Assembly: GCA_004214275.1 (NCBI GenBank)
Contig: SGYJ01000006.1
Location: 1 to 32,321 of the forward strand
Reading direction: 5' to 3'
Length of the DNA stretch: 32,321 nucleotides
Source: Acidimicrobiales bacterium
GTDB taxonomy: Bacteria; Actinomycetota; Acidimicrobiia; Acidimicrobiales; Poriferisodalaceae
This document shows positions 16,470 to 24,513 of the stretch, piece by piece. Position numbers and translations under genes: made by a program. The notes beneath the pieces are model-generated. The model saw nothing but the letters and a program-made list of their open reading frames with translations, was not told the origin of the DNA and searched no databases. Within the stretch, counting starts at the first letter, position 1; each line of letters starts with the position of its first letter.

Positions 16470-17606
16470 ATGGGGGCACCACTAATCACCGAAGAACCGT
16501 ATGCATCTAGCGGGACAGTTCCTGTTTACGACGCTGATGCTCATATAGCTGAACCAACGTCAGTCTGGCAGGAGTACACCGATCCCAAATTTCGTGACTT
16601 GGTGATTCAGTGTCGGCCGGTAGGTGACGCCGACAGTGTTTTCGTCGAGGACCAGAGTATGGATACGAGTGCAGCACCGGCTTGCATTCCCAATGCGTAT
16701 GGGACCGCTGTCACCTGGGACGACATAGTCCCCGGTAGCTATGACCCGTCTGAACGTCTGAAAGTGATGGACGGTGAGGGTCTCGCCGCAGCGCTTATGT
16801 TCCCCTCCGTGCACTTGATGTCGGGTGATATTTCTGATGGCGAAGTCGCTGCCGCTAATGCTCGGGGTTACAACCGATGGATGTCTGATTTCGTTTCAGA
16901 AAATCCTGACCGGTTGTTCGGTGTCGGTGTCACTCCACTGCAGTCGGTTGACCATGCGGTCGCAGAGATCGAGTTTTGCGCTGGTGCTGGCTTGACTGGA
17001 GTGACGTTTCGGCCAGAGCGTTACAACGGACTTGAGTTATTCTCAGACGACATGGATCGCGTTTGGTCCGCGGCTGAAGATCACGACATGACGGTCGCTA
17101 TCCATGGCAGTTTTGGATCCAAAATGAAGAGCTTTGCTCGGACCCGATACACCAATCAGTTCTATGTTCACATGGTTTGTCACCCGTTCGAACAGATGGC
17201 GTCGGTAATGGAAATGGTCGCGAGTGGCGTACTAGATGCCCACCCTCGCCTACGGGTCGGATTCTTTGAATCAGGATTGGGATGGCTTCCTTACTGGTTA
17301 GATCGACTCGATGAACACAAGGAATCGATGGGGCACTTGGTACCGCGACTGAAACGCGAGCCAACCGAAATCTTTTCTGAACAATGTTTTGTCACGATGG
17401 AAGCCGGCGAAGGAGAAGCATTCGCTCAACTTGCCGACATGGGTCTCGCACATACAGTGGTCTGGGGTTCGGATTATCCGCACTACGACTGCACCTACCC
17501 CGGGGCGCTAGCTGAACTTGATCAGACTTTCGAAAGAATCGGCAGAAACGACCTTCGATCAGACGTCGTGTACACCAATGCTCGCCGGTTCATGGGTTTG
17601 GCCTAG
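16470..17606 (+). CDS. Amidohydrolase family protein (Amidohydro_2 / ACMSD-like)
   Basis: The 378-residue TIM-barrel metalloprotein begins with the motif DADAHIAEP (Asp21, Asp23, His25, Glu28). This is the D-x-D-x-H-x-x-E form common in CoA-degradation regions, where the metal site differs slightly from the classical H-x-H. Further ligands are expected at His212 (VAIHGSFG), His238 (MVCHPFEQM) and Asp335 (WGSDYPHYD). FRPERYNG near 180-187 is also typical of the family. Members decarboxylate or hydrolyse ring-cleavage products, and many in actinomycetes are of unknown substrate. The gene follows the esterase by 34 bases on the same strand and is followed by a 153-base gap before the next gene. 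Confidence 0.9.
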   Translation: MGAPLITEEPYASSGTVPVYDADAHIAEPTSVWQEYTDPKFRDLVIQCRPVGDADSVFVEDQSMDTSAAPACIPNAYGTAVTWDDIVPGSYDPSERLKVMDGEGLAAALMFPSVHLMSGDISDGEVAAANARGYNRWMSDFVSENPDRLFGVGVTPLQSVDHAVAEIEFCAGAGLTGVTFRPERYNGLELFSDDMDRVWSAAEDHDMTVAIHGSFGSKMKSFARTRYTNQFYVHMVCHPFEQMASVMEMVASGVLDAHPRLRVGFFESGLGWLPYWLDRLDEHKESMGHLVPRLKREPTEIFSEQCFVTMEAGEGEAFAQLADMGLAHTVVWGSDYPHYDCTYPGALAELDQTFERIGRNDLRSDVVYTNARRFMGLA

Positions 17607-17759
17607 AAACAGTTTCAGTTTAACCACTCCGCTCTGAACCTCATAGTCAGCTTTGAAGTCAGGCATGTCGAAACGCGCGATCGCCAGATAGGCATTTCAG
17701 CTACTCTTTGACGACTTCCTGAGATTCGGCGGGAATTTGACTAGAGAAAAAGGTGAACT

Positions 17760-18359
17760 ATGTCGGTTATGACTATCGCAGTTACTGCTGTCCAAGATCT
17801 CAATGGTTTTGTTGATGCCAGTAACAGTTACGGAAAACAGCGAGTTCTCGATATGGGCTGCAAACACACTTCGATAGCCAAAATAGTTATGGGGGGAGAA
17901 GCGGCAGGTCTTTGTGGCGTTTCCTTTGAGTGGGAGTCGGTAGACGCCGCTATCGCCGGATCCAACGCGATCAATAGCGACGGTCAGATGCTGCAGATGA
18001 TGGGTGACTGTGGAGTGTCAGTCGTTCGCCGCAGCGTGCTGGAAATTCTCGCTGAGAGGGGCGAAACCAGGCCTACCAGTGGGTTTGGAACAGCGGTTTA
18101 TATGAGCGGAAATATCTCTGCAGAGGGCATCGACAACGGTTGGCGGCACATGCAAGAAGGAGCCAACGGACTCATGATCTCCCGAGCAATTGCGAACGGT
18201 ATGGCTCCATGGACAGGACTCATCATGACGTTCGCAGACTCAGTAGATGACCTGTTAGGCGCGGCAGCTAATGCCTGGGCAGACACTGCAATGCAAGCTC
18301 GCAACTCCATGAACGATGTGAAACCACTGGGGCGACTTATCAACGAAATAGTTGCCTAG
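17760..18359 (+). CDS. Uncharacterised protein with two related halves
   Basis: I do not recognise this 199-residue protein with confidence. It has no signal peptide or membrane segment. It reads as a tandem duplication: AAGLCGVSFEWESVDAAIAG (48-67) aligns with PWTGLIMTFADSVDDLLGAA (150-169), the next 25 residues also align, and each half ends in similar helices (RRSVLEI and GRLINEI). The pattern of strand, S-V-D helix, N/A-rich helix and final strand resembles a dimeric alpha/beta-barrel (ferredoxin-like) domain repeated twice, as in stress-response and EthD-like proteins; this is inference. The ATG has AAAAAGGTG about 5 bases upstream. It lies 33 bases before the dienelactone hydrolase gene on the same strand, so both are probably co-expressed. 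Confidence 0.8.
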   Translation: MSVMTIAVTAVQDLNGFVDASNSYGKQRVLDMGCKHTSIAKIVMGGEAAGLCGVSFEWESVDAAIAGSNAINSDGQMLQMMGDCGVSVVRRSVLEILAERGETRPTSGFGTAVYMSGNISAEGIDNGWRHMQEGANGLMISRAIANGMAPWTGLIMTFADSVDDLLGAAANAWADTAMQARNSMNDVKPLGRLINEIVA

Positions 18360-18392
18360 AGACTAATCCTTATTGATTGAAAGGATCCTTGG

Positions 18393-19073
18393 ATGGGAAC
18401 GACTATTCAAATCACGGCGTTAGATGGCAATACATTCAATGCTTATCGAGCCGACCCCGAAGGCTCGCCTAAAGGGGCAGTAGTTGTCGTGCAGGAGATA
18501 TTTGGGGTCAACGGTCATATTCGAAGCGTCGTCGATGGATATGCGGAGAAGGGATACGTTGCTATCGCTCCGGCTTTGTTCGACCGGGTTGAAAAGGGAG
18601 TTGAACTCGGTTACGACGAATCAGGTATTGACATTGGGCGGAAAATTGCGTTTGAAGACGTAACTATGGACCAAGTGATGGCTGATGTCGAAGCTGCTTG
18701 CGATGTGGCATCTACAGCTGGAAAAGTTGGCATCGTAGGCTACTGCTGGGGCGGCTCGATTTGTTACGTAGCCGCTGCTCGTCTATCGGACAAGATTTCG
18801 GCCGCGTCGGGGTACTACGGCGGCCAGATAATGCCCCATATTGAAGAAGAGCCGAAATCGCCTCTGCTGCTTCATTTCGGGGCAGACGACGCGGGGATTC
18901 CGTTAGAGAATGTCCGTGCAATAGCCGAGCGATGGCCCCACATAGATGTTCACATATATGAAGAAGCGGGTCATGGCTTCAATTGTGATGCGCGGGGAAG
19001 CTACGAAGAATCGTCAGCGGCCCTCGCCTTGGAGCGCACCTTGGAGCAGTTCGCGCAGCACGTGAACAGCTAA
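18393..19073 (+). CDS. Dienelactone hydrolase family protein
   Basis: The 226-residue alpha/beta hydrolase has the complete DLH triad: Cys118 in VGYCWGGS, Asp166 in HFGADDAGIP and His194 in EEAGHGFN. The activating glutamate Glu36 lies in VVVQEIFGVNGHI. Classical members open dienelactones from chlorocatechol-type ring cleavage. Others act on other lactones or thioesters, so the substrate is open. It is the expected length for the family. AAGGATCC before ATG 18393 gives a reasonable start. It probably shares a transcript with the 199-residue protein upstream and is convergent with the MaoC gene, whose stop lies 7 bases away. Confidence 0.94.
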   Translation: MGTTIQITALDGNTFNAYRADPEGSPKGAVVVVQEIFGVNGHIRSVVDGYAEKGYVAIAPALFDRVEKGVELGYDESGIDIGRKIAFEDVTMDQVMADVEAACDVASTAGKVGIVGYCWGGSICYVAAARLSDKISAASGYYGGQIMPHIEEEPKSPLLLHFGADDAGIPLENVRAIAERWPHIDVHIYEEAGHGFNCDARGSYEESSAALALERTLEQFAQHVNS

Positions 19074-19080
19074 CACCGGT

Positions 19081-19965
19081 TCAGTCTTTGTCAAGGAAGA
19101 TGAGACCTTGATTGATGGCGGGGCCTCCGTCTTCGGTGAGTACCTCAAAACGTGCGACATCCTGGCCGTCCACTGGGGTTATGTCTAGAACTCGGACCGT
19201 GACAGTTGATGGCATAAGCACCATTGACGCCATCCGTCCTCTGATACGACGGACTCGTTCGGGGTTACCGTCGGCAACCGTGGAAATGGTGGCGCTGACA
19301 CCGAGCGCCAGAGTAGCGGTCCCGTGCAGAATGATTGCCGGTAAACCCGCGTCCGCAGCTACTGACGCGTCAGTGTGTATGGGGTTCCAAATTCTTGCCG
19401 ATTCTGTGTAGGTGTGAGCTGCACCGTGGGCCACCGGAACTAGAACTTCTGCTATGGGATTCTCAGGCAGAGGTCCAAGTTCGGGAACCACCGGATCGTC
19501 CTGTGCTGGTCGATTATCACCCTCTGCGGGAACACCCAGATACATGCCACCCTGATGTGTCGTAAACACTGGATTACCGTCCGCGTCACAGGTTTCGATT
19601 TTCATCGTTGTGTACGCACCGGGGCTCTTGTTCTCAACGCCGGTATAGGTCAACTTGGTTTCCAAAACGTCGCCGGGTTTGACCAAACGATGAATGGTTA
19701 GATCGTGGGTCGCGTGAACAGATTGACGGGTTTCTTCGGGGGTGATGCCCCACTTGTCCGCTAAGTCCCTGCCCTGAACTATGACTGGCCATTCTGGACA
19801 TACAGCGAACATAGGATGAGCGACTATTCCATTGTCACGACGGGTATCGAAATAACAGTCCTGTGTGTCACCGAGGGACGCGGCATAGGCCATTATCCAA
19901 CGGGCGTCGACCTCGTGTTGTATTGGACCTATTTGGTCTCCGACCATGTCAGTAGGAACAGGCAT
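19081..19965 (-). CDS. MaoC-like double-hotdog dehydratase family protein
   Basis: This 294-residue protein has two hotdog halves, like the hydratase-2 domain of peroxisomal MFE-2. The C-terminal half shows RIWNPIHTDASVAADAGLPAI (191-211) and ILHGTATLA (212-220). In catalytic hydratase 2 the motif is S-G-D-x-N-P-x-H. Here His197 is present, but the catalytic Asp position is Ile192. The N-terminal half has AYAASLGDTQDCYFD with an acidic residue that might substitute. It may hydrate enoyl-CoA, act on another thioester, or have lost hydratase activity. Start ATG 19965 has AGAGGAAG about 7 bases upstream, good support. It stands alone on its strand between two plus-strand groups. Confidence 0.88.
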   Translation of the reverse strand: MPVPTDMVGDQIGPIQHEVDARWIMAYAASLGDTQDCYFDTRRDNGIVAHPMFAVCPEWPVIVQGRDLADKWGITPEETRQSVHATHDLTIHRLVKPGDVLETKLTYTGVENKSPGAYTTMKIETCDADGNPVFTTHQGGMYLGVPAEGDNRPAQDDPVVPELGPLPENPIAEVLVPVAHGAAHTYTESARIWNPIHTDASVAADAGLPAIILHGTATLALGVSATISTVADGNPERVRRIRGRMASMVLMPSTVTVRVLDITPVDGQDVARFEVLTEDGGPAINQGLIFLDKD

Positions 19966-20068
19966 CTGAGTCTTCCTCTTTATGGAGTGATTTGCTTGAC
20001 TTTAGTTGGCACAGCGATACGCAAGACGTTCGACAGGTTCAACCGAGCGCCAACGGCTAGCTTCTCCG

Positions 20069-20743
20069 ATGATGAAGGCATTCTTCTCGCCGGACGGCCT
20101 GATGGGCAAGCTGTTCTTTAGAGCGGTACGTGGGTTTGTAAGAATATTTTTGTTCAGGTGGTTTCGAATGCGCGTGGAAGGCCATGAACGTCTTCAAGTG
20201 AATGGTGGAGTGATAATCGCTCCTACTCATCGATCAAACCTCGATGGTCCGCTCGTTGGAAGCTCAAGTCACCGCCGGGTGCGATATTTAGGAAAGGATT
20301 CGTTGTTTCGACCGGCAGCAGCGGGTTGGGCTATGCGCTCGTTAGGTTCGTTTCCGGTGCGGCGCGGCGAAGCCGATTTAGACGCAATGCGTGTAGCTAA
20401 AGAGATGCTTGAAGCAGGTGAATGCATGCTTGTCTTTCCCGAAGGAAGTCGACAAGAAGGAGACTCGATCGGTGAAATATATGACGGAACCGCATGGTTA
20501 GCATCGAAGGCAGGAACGCCAGTAGTACCCGTCGGTATTGCGGGCACTGAGGTGGCGATGCCAGCAGGCTCAAAGTTCCCATCACGAGTTCCAGTCACCG
20601 TTGTGGTTGGCGAAGTTCTCGATCCGCCCGAAGCAGCGGACGGGAAGAGAGTGAAACGCTCCGATCTTAAAGAGTGGACCGAACAGTTGAGGATTCGTCT
20701 GCATGAATGTCAGACGCGGGCTCGAGAGATGTTGAACGAATAA
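20069..20743 (+). CDS. plsC: 1-acyl-glycerol-3-phosphate acyltransferase-type protein (PlsC family)
   Basis: The product is about 224 residues and matches the PlsC/LPLAT family. Motif I is THRSNLD (His54, Asp59), motif II is SFPVRRGEADLDA around 94-106, and motif III is VFPEGSRQEG (122-131). A hydrophobic or amphipathic N-terminal stretch (KLFFRAVRGFVRIFLFRW) fits membrane association. It transfers an acyl chain to lysophosphatidate or a similar acceptor in the cytoplasmic membrane. The start is uncertain: ATG 20069 or 20072 begin with MMKAFF, while TTG 20006 would add 21 residues; no ribosome site decides. The stop overlaps the next gene's ATG (TAATG), so it heads a coupled four-gene run. 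The symbol refers to the family. Confidence 0.88.
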   Translation: MMKAFFSPDGLMGKLFFRAVRGFVRIFLFRWFRMRVEGHERLQVNGGVIIAPTHRSNLDGPLVGSSSHRRVRYLGKDSLFRPAAAGWAMRSLGSFPVRRGEADLDAMRVAKEMLEAGECMLVFPEGSRQEGDSIGEIYDGTAWLASKAGTPVVPVGIAGTEVAMPAGSKFPSRVPVTVVVGEVLDPPEAADGKRVKRSDLKEWTEQLRIRLHECQTRAREMLNE

Positions 20744-21234
20744 TGCGTCTTTATTGGATTGAGACGCCCACCGGACGGCTGGCAACTGCGCCAGCTCCCA
20801 GCGGAAGTGTTCTTGATCGCGAAATTAAGGATTTGTTGAACGAGAAAGTCACCAATGTTGTTTCTCTCCTGACTGACGAAGAAGTAGCCAATCTGGGTTT
20901 GCTTGCCGAACAAGACGCCCTGAACGTCGCAGGTATCGATTTCAGCAGACTCCCCATACCTGACTTTGGGATTTTGGAGGATTACAGCGACGCGAAGAAG
21001 GCCATAGATTGCGTAAAGAGCGACCTGCAACACGGTGATTCAGTAGTGATTCACTGTCGTGGAGGGATAGGACGGTCATCGACAGTCGCCGCAGCAGTCC
21101 TCACTCAGCTCGGCATCAACCCTGAACAGGCGATGGATCAAATAGCAGACGCTCGGGGGCTTAAGGTTCCGGAGACTCCGGCTCAACGAATGTGGGTGCA
21201 CGGTTACGCAGAATGGGCGGCGAAACAAGGATGA
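20743..21234 (+). CDS. Dual-specificity / tyrosine phosphatase
   Basis: The 163-residue protein carries the cysteine-phosphatase P-loop VIHCRGGIGRSS (His104, nucleophile Cys105, Arg111, Ser112). The likely general acid is Asp74 in RLPIPDFG. Length and layout fit small dual-specificity or cyclin-dependent-kinase-inhibitor-3-like phosphatases. The substrate may be a phosphoprotein, phosphoinositide or phospholipid head group. Being coupled to a PlsC-type acyltransferase makes a lipid phosphate a fair guess, not a demonstrated one. The start is ATG 20743, overlapping the previous stop as TAATG; its own TGA overlaps the next gene's ATG as ATGA. Both overlaps indicate translational coupling. Confidence 0.92.
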   Translation: MRLYWIETPTGRLATAPAPSGSVLDREIKDLLNEKVTNVVSLLTDEEVANLGLLAEQDALNVAGIDFSRLPIPDFGILEDYSDAKKAIDCVKSDLQHGDSVVIHCRGGIGRSSTVAAAVLTQLGINPEQAMDQIADARGLKVPETPAQRMWVHGYAEWAAKQG

Positions 21235-22472
21235 CTGACCAAACGCCGCAAGCTTTAAACAAGGTCCGTATCTGTGACTTCACCGGTCAACTAGCTGGTG
21301 CGGGTGCGACCAAGATTCTTGCTGCTTTCGGTGCTGAAGTAATTCGTGTTGAAGACCCAGTTCATCGCGGCAAGTGGGACATCCTGCGTGGTGTTCCCCC
21401 ATGGGTCGGCGACGCGCGCGGACTAGAAGCAGGCGGTGCGTTCAATAACCACAATGCGGGCAAGCTAGGTGTCACGTTGAATTTGCGAGACGTTCGTGCC
21501 AAGGAATTACTTCGGGAGCTCGTCGCCGTGAGCGACGCCGTTACTGAAAATTTCGCTGCGGGAGTAATGGAACGTCTCGGGTTTGGATATGAGGACTTAC
21601 GTCAGATCCGAGAAGACATCGTCTACGTGTCGAATAACGGATTCGGTGCCACGGGGCCCTATACATCGTTTAAGTCCTGGGGCCCGATTGCTCAGGCAGT
21701 ATCCGGGTTGACCTATACGTCAGGCTTGCCTGATCTGCCGCCGGCTGGATGGGGATACTCATTCATGGACCACACAGGCGGCTATTACATGGCGACCGCT
21801 GTGCTAATGGCATTACTTCATCGACGACGAACCGGAGAAGGTCAATGGGTTGACTTAGCGTGCATCGAAGCCGCCGGAACCCTCAACGGTGTCGCGACCT
21901 TGGACGCGACGGTGAACCAACGATCAATGCGACGTCAAGGTATGCCAAACAGCAATCGGTCCCAGTCTCCGAGAATGGCCCCACATGGTATCTGGCCAAC
22001 TGAAGGTCACGACAACTGGATAGCGATCGCCGTCAGGGACGACCGGGAGTGGAAAATCTTGTCGGAAATCATCGGAGAAACTTGGTCTCGCGACGATCGA
22101 TGGACCCGCCTAGAGACGCGTTTACACGATGAAGACGAACTTGAACGGCTCCTTACAACCTGGACTGTTAATCAAAACCGACACGAACTTGCTCAAGAGC
22201 TCATTGATGCTGGGGTGCCTGCGGCACCAGTCCTCAAGCCACAAGAAAGAATCGAATTTGACCAACGAACGTCAGAACTTTGGGTCACTGTCGAGCACAC
22301 TGAAGCAGGACAGTCCAAAGTAGAGGGCCTGCCAGTTCGTATGTCCGAAACACCGTGGTCCATAACCCGCGGAGCAGCCTGTCTCGGTGAACATAACCAA
22401 TACGTGTTCGGCGAGATACTTGGCCTAGGTAATGCGGAGATTGAGACACTCGCCGAAGAGGGAGTCATCTAA
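21231..22472 (+). CDS. CaiB/BaiF (class III) CoA-transferase, with catalytic Asp
   Basis: The 413-residue protein transfers CoA between acyl-CoA and a free acid. The N-terminal Rossmann half is visible in VRICDFTGQLAGAGATKILAA, the AEVIRVEDP strand-loop and FNNHNAGKLGVTLNL. The formyl-CoA transferase Asp169 equivalent is Asp180 in FMDHTGGYY, followed by ALLHRRRTGEGQWVDLA, the usual motif. The start ATG 21231 overlaps the phosphatase stop (ATGA). The next gene is a paralogue starting two bases after this stop. The acid substrate cannot be read. Adjacent genes suggest the pair serves one pathway, possibly as two subunits of one enzyme. Confidence 0.95.
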   Translation: MTDQTPQALNKVRICDFTGQLAGAGATKILAAFGAEVIRVEDPVHRGKWDILRGVPPWVGDARGLEAGGAFNNHNAGKLGVTLNLRDVRAKELLRELVAVSDAVTENFAAGVMERLGFGYEDLRQIREDIVYVSNNGFGATGPYTSFKSWGPIAQAVSGLTYTSGLPDLPPAGWGYSFMDHTGGYYMATAVLMALLHRRRTGEGQWVDLACIEAAGTLNGVATLDATVNQRSMRRQGMPNSNRSQSPRMAPHGIWPTEGHDNWIAIAVRDDREWKILSEIIGETWSRDDRWTRLETRLHDEDELERLLTTWTVNQNRHELAQELIDAGVPAAPVLKPQERIEFDQRTSELWVTVEHTEAGQSKVEGLPVRMSETPWSITRGAACLGEHNQYVFGEILGLGNAEIETLAEEGVI

Positions 22473-22474
22473 GA

Positions 22475-23704
22475 ATGACCACTACCTCACCGAATTCGGT
22501 GCTCTCCGGCTACCGAGTTATAGAACTCGCTTCTGAACGTTGCGCTCTCGCGGGAAAACTGATGGCCGATATGGGTGCAGAAGTAATCGTGGTCGAACCT
22601 CCAGAAGGGTGTAAGACTCGTTTATGGGAGCCATTCGCCGATGACGTAACAGACCCCGAAAATTCGCTCCATTGGTGGCATTACAACACATCAAAAAAAT
22701 CTGTTGCTCTTGATTTGGACACTGACACCGATGCTCAGCAATTCAGATCTCTGATCATGACTGCTGATGTAGTGATCGAAGCAGAGCCGCCGGGACGGTT
22801 GGAAGCCCTAGCTCTTGATTGGGAACAATTCCGAGAAATAAATAGTGAACTTATCTGGACCTCCGTTACTCATCATGGTCGAGACGGAACCGATCCACCC
22901 GCGACGGATCTGACCTTGTTGGCGGAAGGTGGGCCAGCTTGGTCATGTGGATACGACGATCACGAAATACCTCCGGTTCGGGGTGGGGGAAATCAGGCCT
23001 TCCACACTGCTTGCCACTACGCGGTTCCTTCTATTCTCGCCGCGCTGATGTGGCGAGAAGACTCTGGTAGGGGGCAACTAATTGACGTTTCGCTACTGAA
23101 TTCATCGAATGCAACAACGGAATTCGCGACGTTGTGGTGGCTTAATGGTGAACGACAAGTTGAACGTCAAACGGGTCGGCATGCTCTCCCGACGATGACC
23201 GAATGGACACAAATCCAGTGCGCTGATGGACGCTGGTTCAACACGGGCGTACCGCCCAGAAATAAACGGGAATTCCAAGCGCTTCGGTCCTGGATCGAAC
23301 AACTTGACCTCACTAAGGAGTGTCCCGCATACGAGATTTTGAAACTCGGAGACCAATTTGAACGGATTGGACTCCTTGAACTCGATGAGGACCCGCTGGC
23401 CGGTGAGGTGTTTCAGGCGGGAAGAGACGCGATCGAGTTCTTGGGACAACATTTGAAGGCGTATGACCTTTTTGTCGGGCTTCAACAGCGAGGTATGGCC
23501 TGCGGCATTGTCTACTCACCCGACGAAATGATTGAGGATCCCCACTTTGTCGAACGAGGTTTCCCTCAGGAAATTTTGTACGAGACTCGAAACGCCAGTC
23601 ATATCCACCCAGGAGCGCCCTACCGGTTCTCTAAAACGCCGTGGTCGACTACACGCGCCCCTCAACTGGGCGAGCACCAGGCTTTACTAGAAGACCTTGC
23701 CTGA
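22475..23704 (+). CDS. CaiB/BaiF CoA-transferase homologue lacking the catalytic Asp
   Basis: The 409-residue paralogue of the upstream CoA-transferase has the same fold: SGYRVIELASERCALAGKLMA, AEVIVVEPPEG, NTSKKSVALDLDTD and REDSGRGQLIDVSLLNS. Counting back from the G-x-G-Q-x-x-D block without gaps, the catalytic Asp of the partner (Asp180) aligns with Phe176 (NQAFHTACHYAV), and neighbouring positions H and T are kept. It is therefore likely non-catalytic or chemically different. Two-subunit class III CoA-transferases are known (BbsEF, benzylsuccinate), which makes a heteromer with the upstream product plausible. GGAG lies about 13 bases before the ATG, and the genes are two bases apart. It is the last gene of the run and convergent with the SCO6745-type gene. 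Confidence 0.93.
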   Translation: MTTTSPNSVLSGYRVIELASERCALAGKLMADMGAEVIVVEPPEGCKTRLWEPFADDVTDPENSLHWWHYNTSKKSVALDLDTDTDAQQFRSLIMTADVVIEAEPPGRLEALALDWEQFREINSELIWTSVTHHGRDGTDPPATDLTLLAEGGPAWSCGYDDHEIPPVRGGGNQAFHTACHYAVPSILAALMWREDSGRGQLIDVSLLNSSNATTEFATLWWLNGERQVERQTGRHALPTMTEWTQIQCADGRWFNTGVPPRNKREFQALRSWIEQLDLTKECPAYEILKLGDQFERIGLLELDEDPLAGEVFQAGRDAIEFLGQHLKAYDLFVGLQQRGMACGIVYSPDEMIEDPHFVERGFPQEILYETRNASHIHPGAPYRFSKTPWSTTRAPQLGEHQALLEDLA

Positions 23705-24466
23705 CTAGATATCGGCAGCTTCGGCCCGTTCAGTAGCGTGAGACCGAGCAGCCTTCGAGAGGTCTCTCACCTCAGCGCGCTCCTCGTCACTAAGACATTC
23801 GAAATCAGGAGCGTGAAGACGGTCAGTTAACGTCTCGATTTCGTCTCTGGCTGACTCCAAATTGCTCACATCCGGATAGGGCTTAGACCAACCGAAAAAT
23901 TCTGCGTTCCATTCACCGGCAGGGCCGCTGAGGATGGCTTCCAGAGGGCCCATACCTAACGATTGCACCGCGATCGCATGACGCCCGAAGCGAAGTTCGC
24001 GCATGCATTGAGCCAATTGAAAAGTCCGTGCAGCCCCAACGTCTTCAGGAAGTTCTTGGTCTCGCCAGCCTACGAACGTCGGTACACCGTGCGGCGCTGC
24101 ATTCTGCACCACACGTTCCAGCAACTCACCCAGCCGGGCGTTACCTTCGAAATCAGCTAAAGCTTCGGTTCCATACTCTTGACATATTCGTGCGTAGACC
24201 CGTCCGCCTTCAATGGGGTCAAAAGCCGCGCGTCCCTCTTCAACCATGGATCTCATGTGGGCGGGATCCCAGAAAAAAGCTGCGGCCACGACGTTGTCAA
24301 CTGGGCAGTTGCCCAAAACGCCTAGCCGGCCCACCGCATAGGCCCCTTGCCCTTCACCCATACCGGCTTCAGCAGCCTTTTTCCGGGTGGACGGAGCCAT
24401 TAGCCACGCCATCGCCAACATTCCCAACGAACCCCGCATGCTGCGGGCAACAGTGATGCTATCCAT
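23705..24466 (-). CDS. SCO6745-family helix-rich protein of unknown function
   Basis: The 253-residue, helix-rich cytoplasmic protein resembles the SCO6745 family common in actinomycetes. The recognisable parts are AYAVGRLGVLGNCPVDNVVAA (family: F-x-G-R-x-x-P-L-G then P-x-x-V-V-x-A), a DP-x-H-M segment after it, a central EALADFEGNARLGELLERVV helix, GVPTFVGWRDQELPEDVG (family: R-P-L-F-A-x-x-x-x-L-P-W-P-D) and the C-terminal LRELR/LRFGRHAIAVQSLGMGPLEAI (family: L-R-E-x-R-G-D-G-H-x-A-A-L-x-x-x-G-L). No catalytic function is established for the family as far as I know. Start ATG 24466 has no strong ribosome site. The FKBP lipoprotein gene lies 47 bases upstream on the same strand. Confidence 0.8.
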   Translation of the reverse strand: MDSITVARSMRGSLGMLAMAWLMAPSTRKKAAEAGMGEGQGAYAVGRLGVLGNCPVDNVVAAAFFWDPAHMRSMVEEGRAAFDPIEGGRVYARICQEYGTEALADFEGNARLGELLERVVQNAAPHGVPTFVGWRDQELPEDVGAARTFQLAQCMRELRFGRHAIAVQSLGMGPLEAILSGPAGEWNAEFFGWSKPYPDVSNLESARDEIETLTDRLHAPDFECLSDEERAEVRDLSKAARSHATERAEAADI

Positions 24467-24513
24467 TGGGCTGACGCTACTCAGTTAGGAATGCCTTTGC
24501 ATCTCGTTGCTGG

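Noticed and set aside
17562-17692. Minus-strand stretch that reads like protein (31 codons with an AYLAIARFDMPDF-like run) between the amidohydrolase and the duplicated protein gene
   Set aside because: A stop lies just upstream, no start or ribosome site fits, and it then overlaps the real amidohydrolase on the other strand. It could be a remnant, but I cannot support it.
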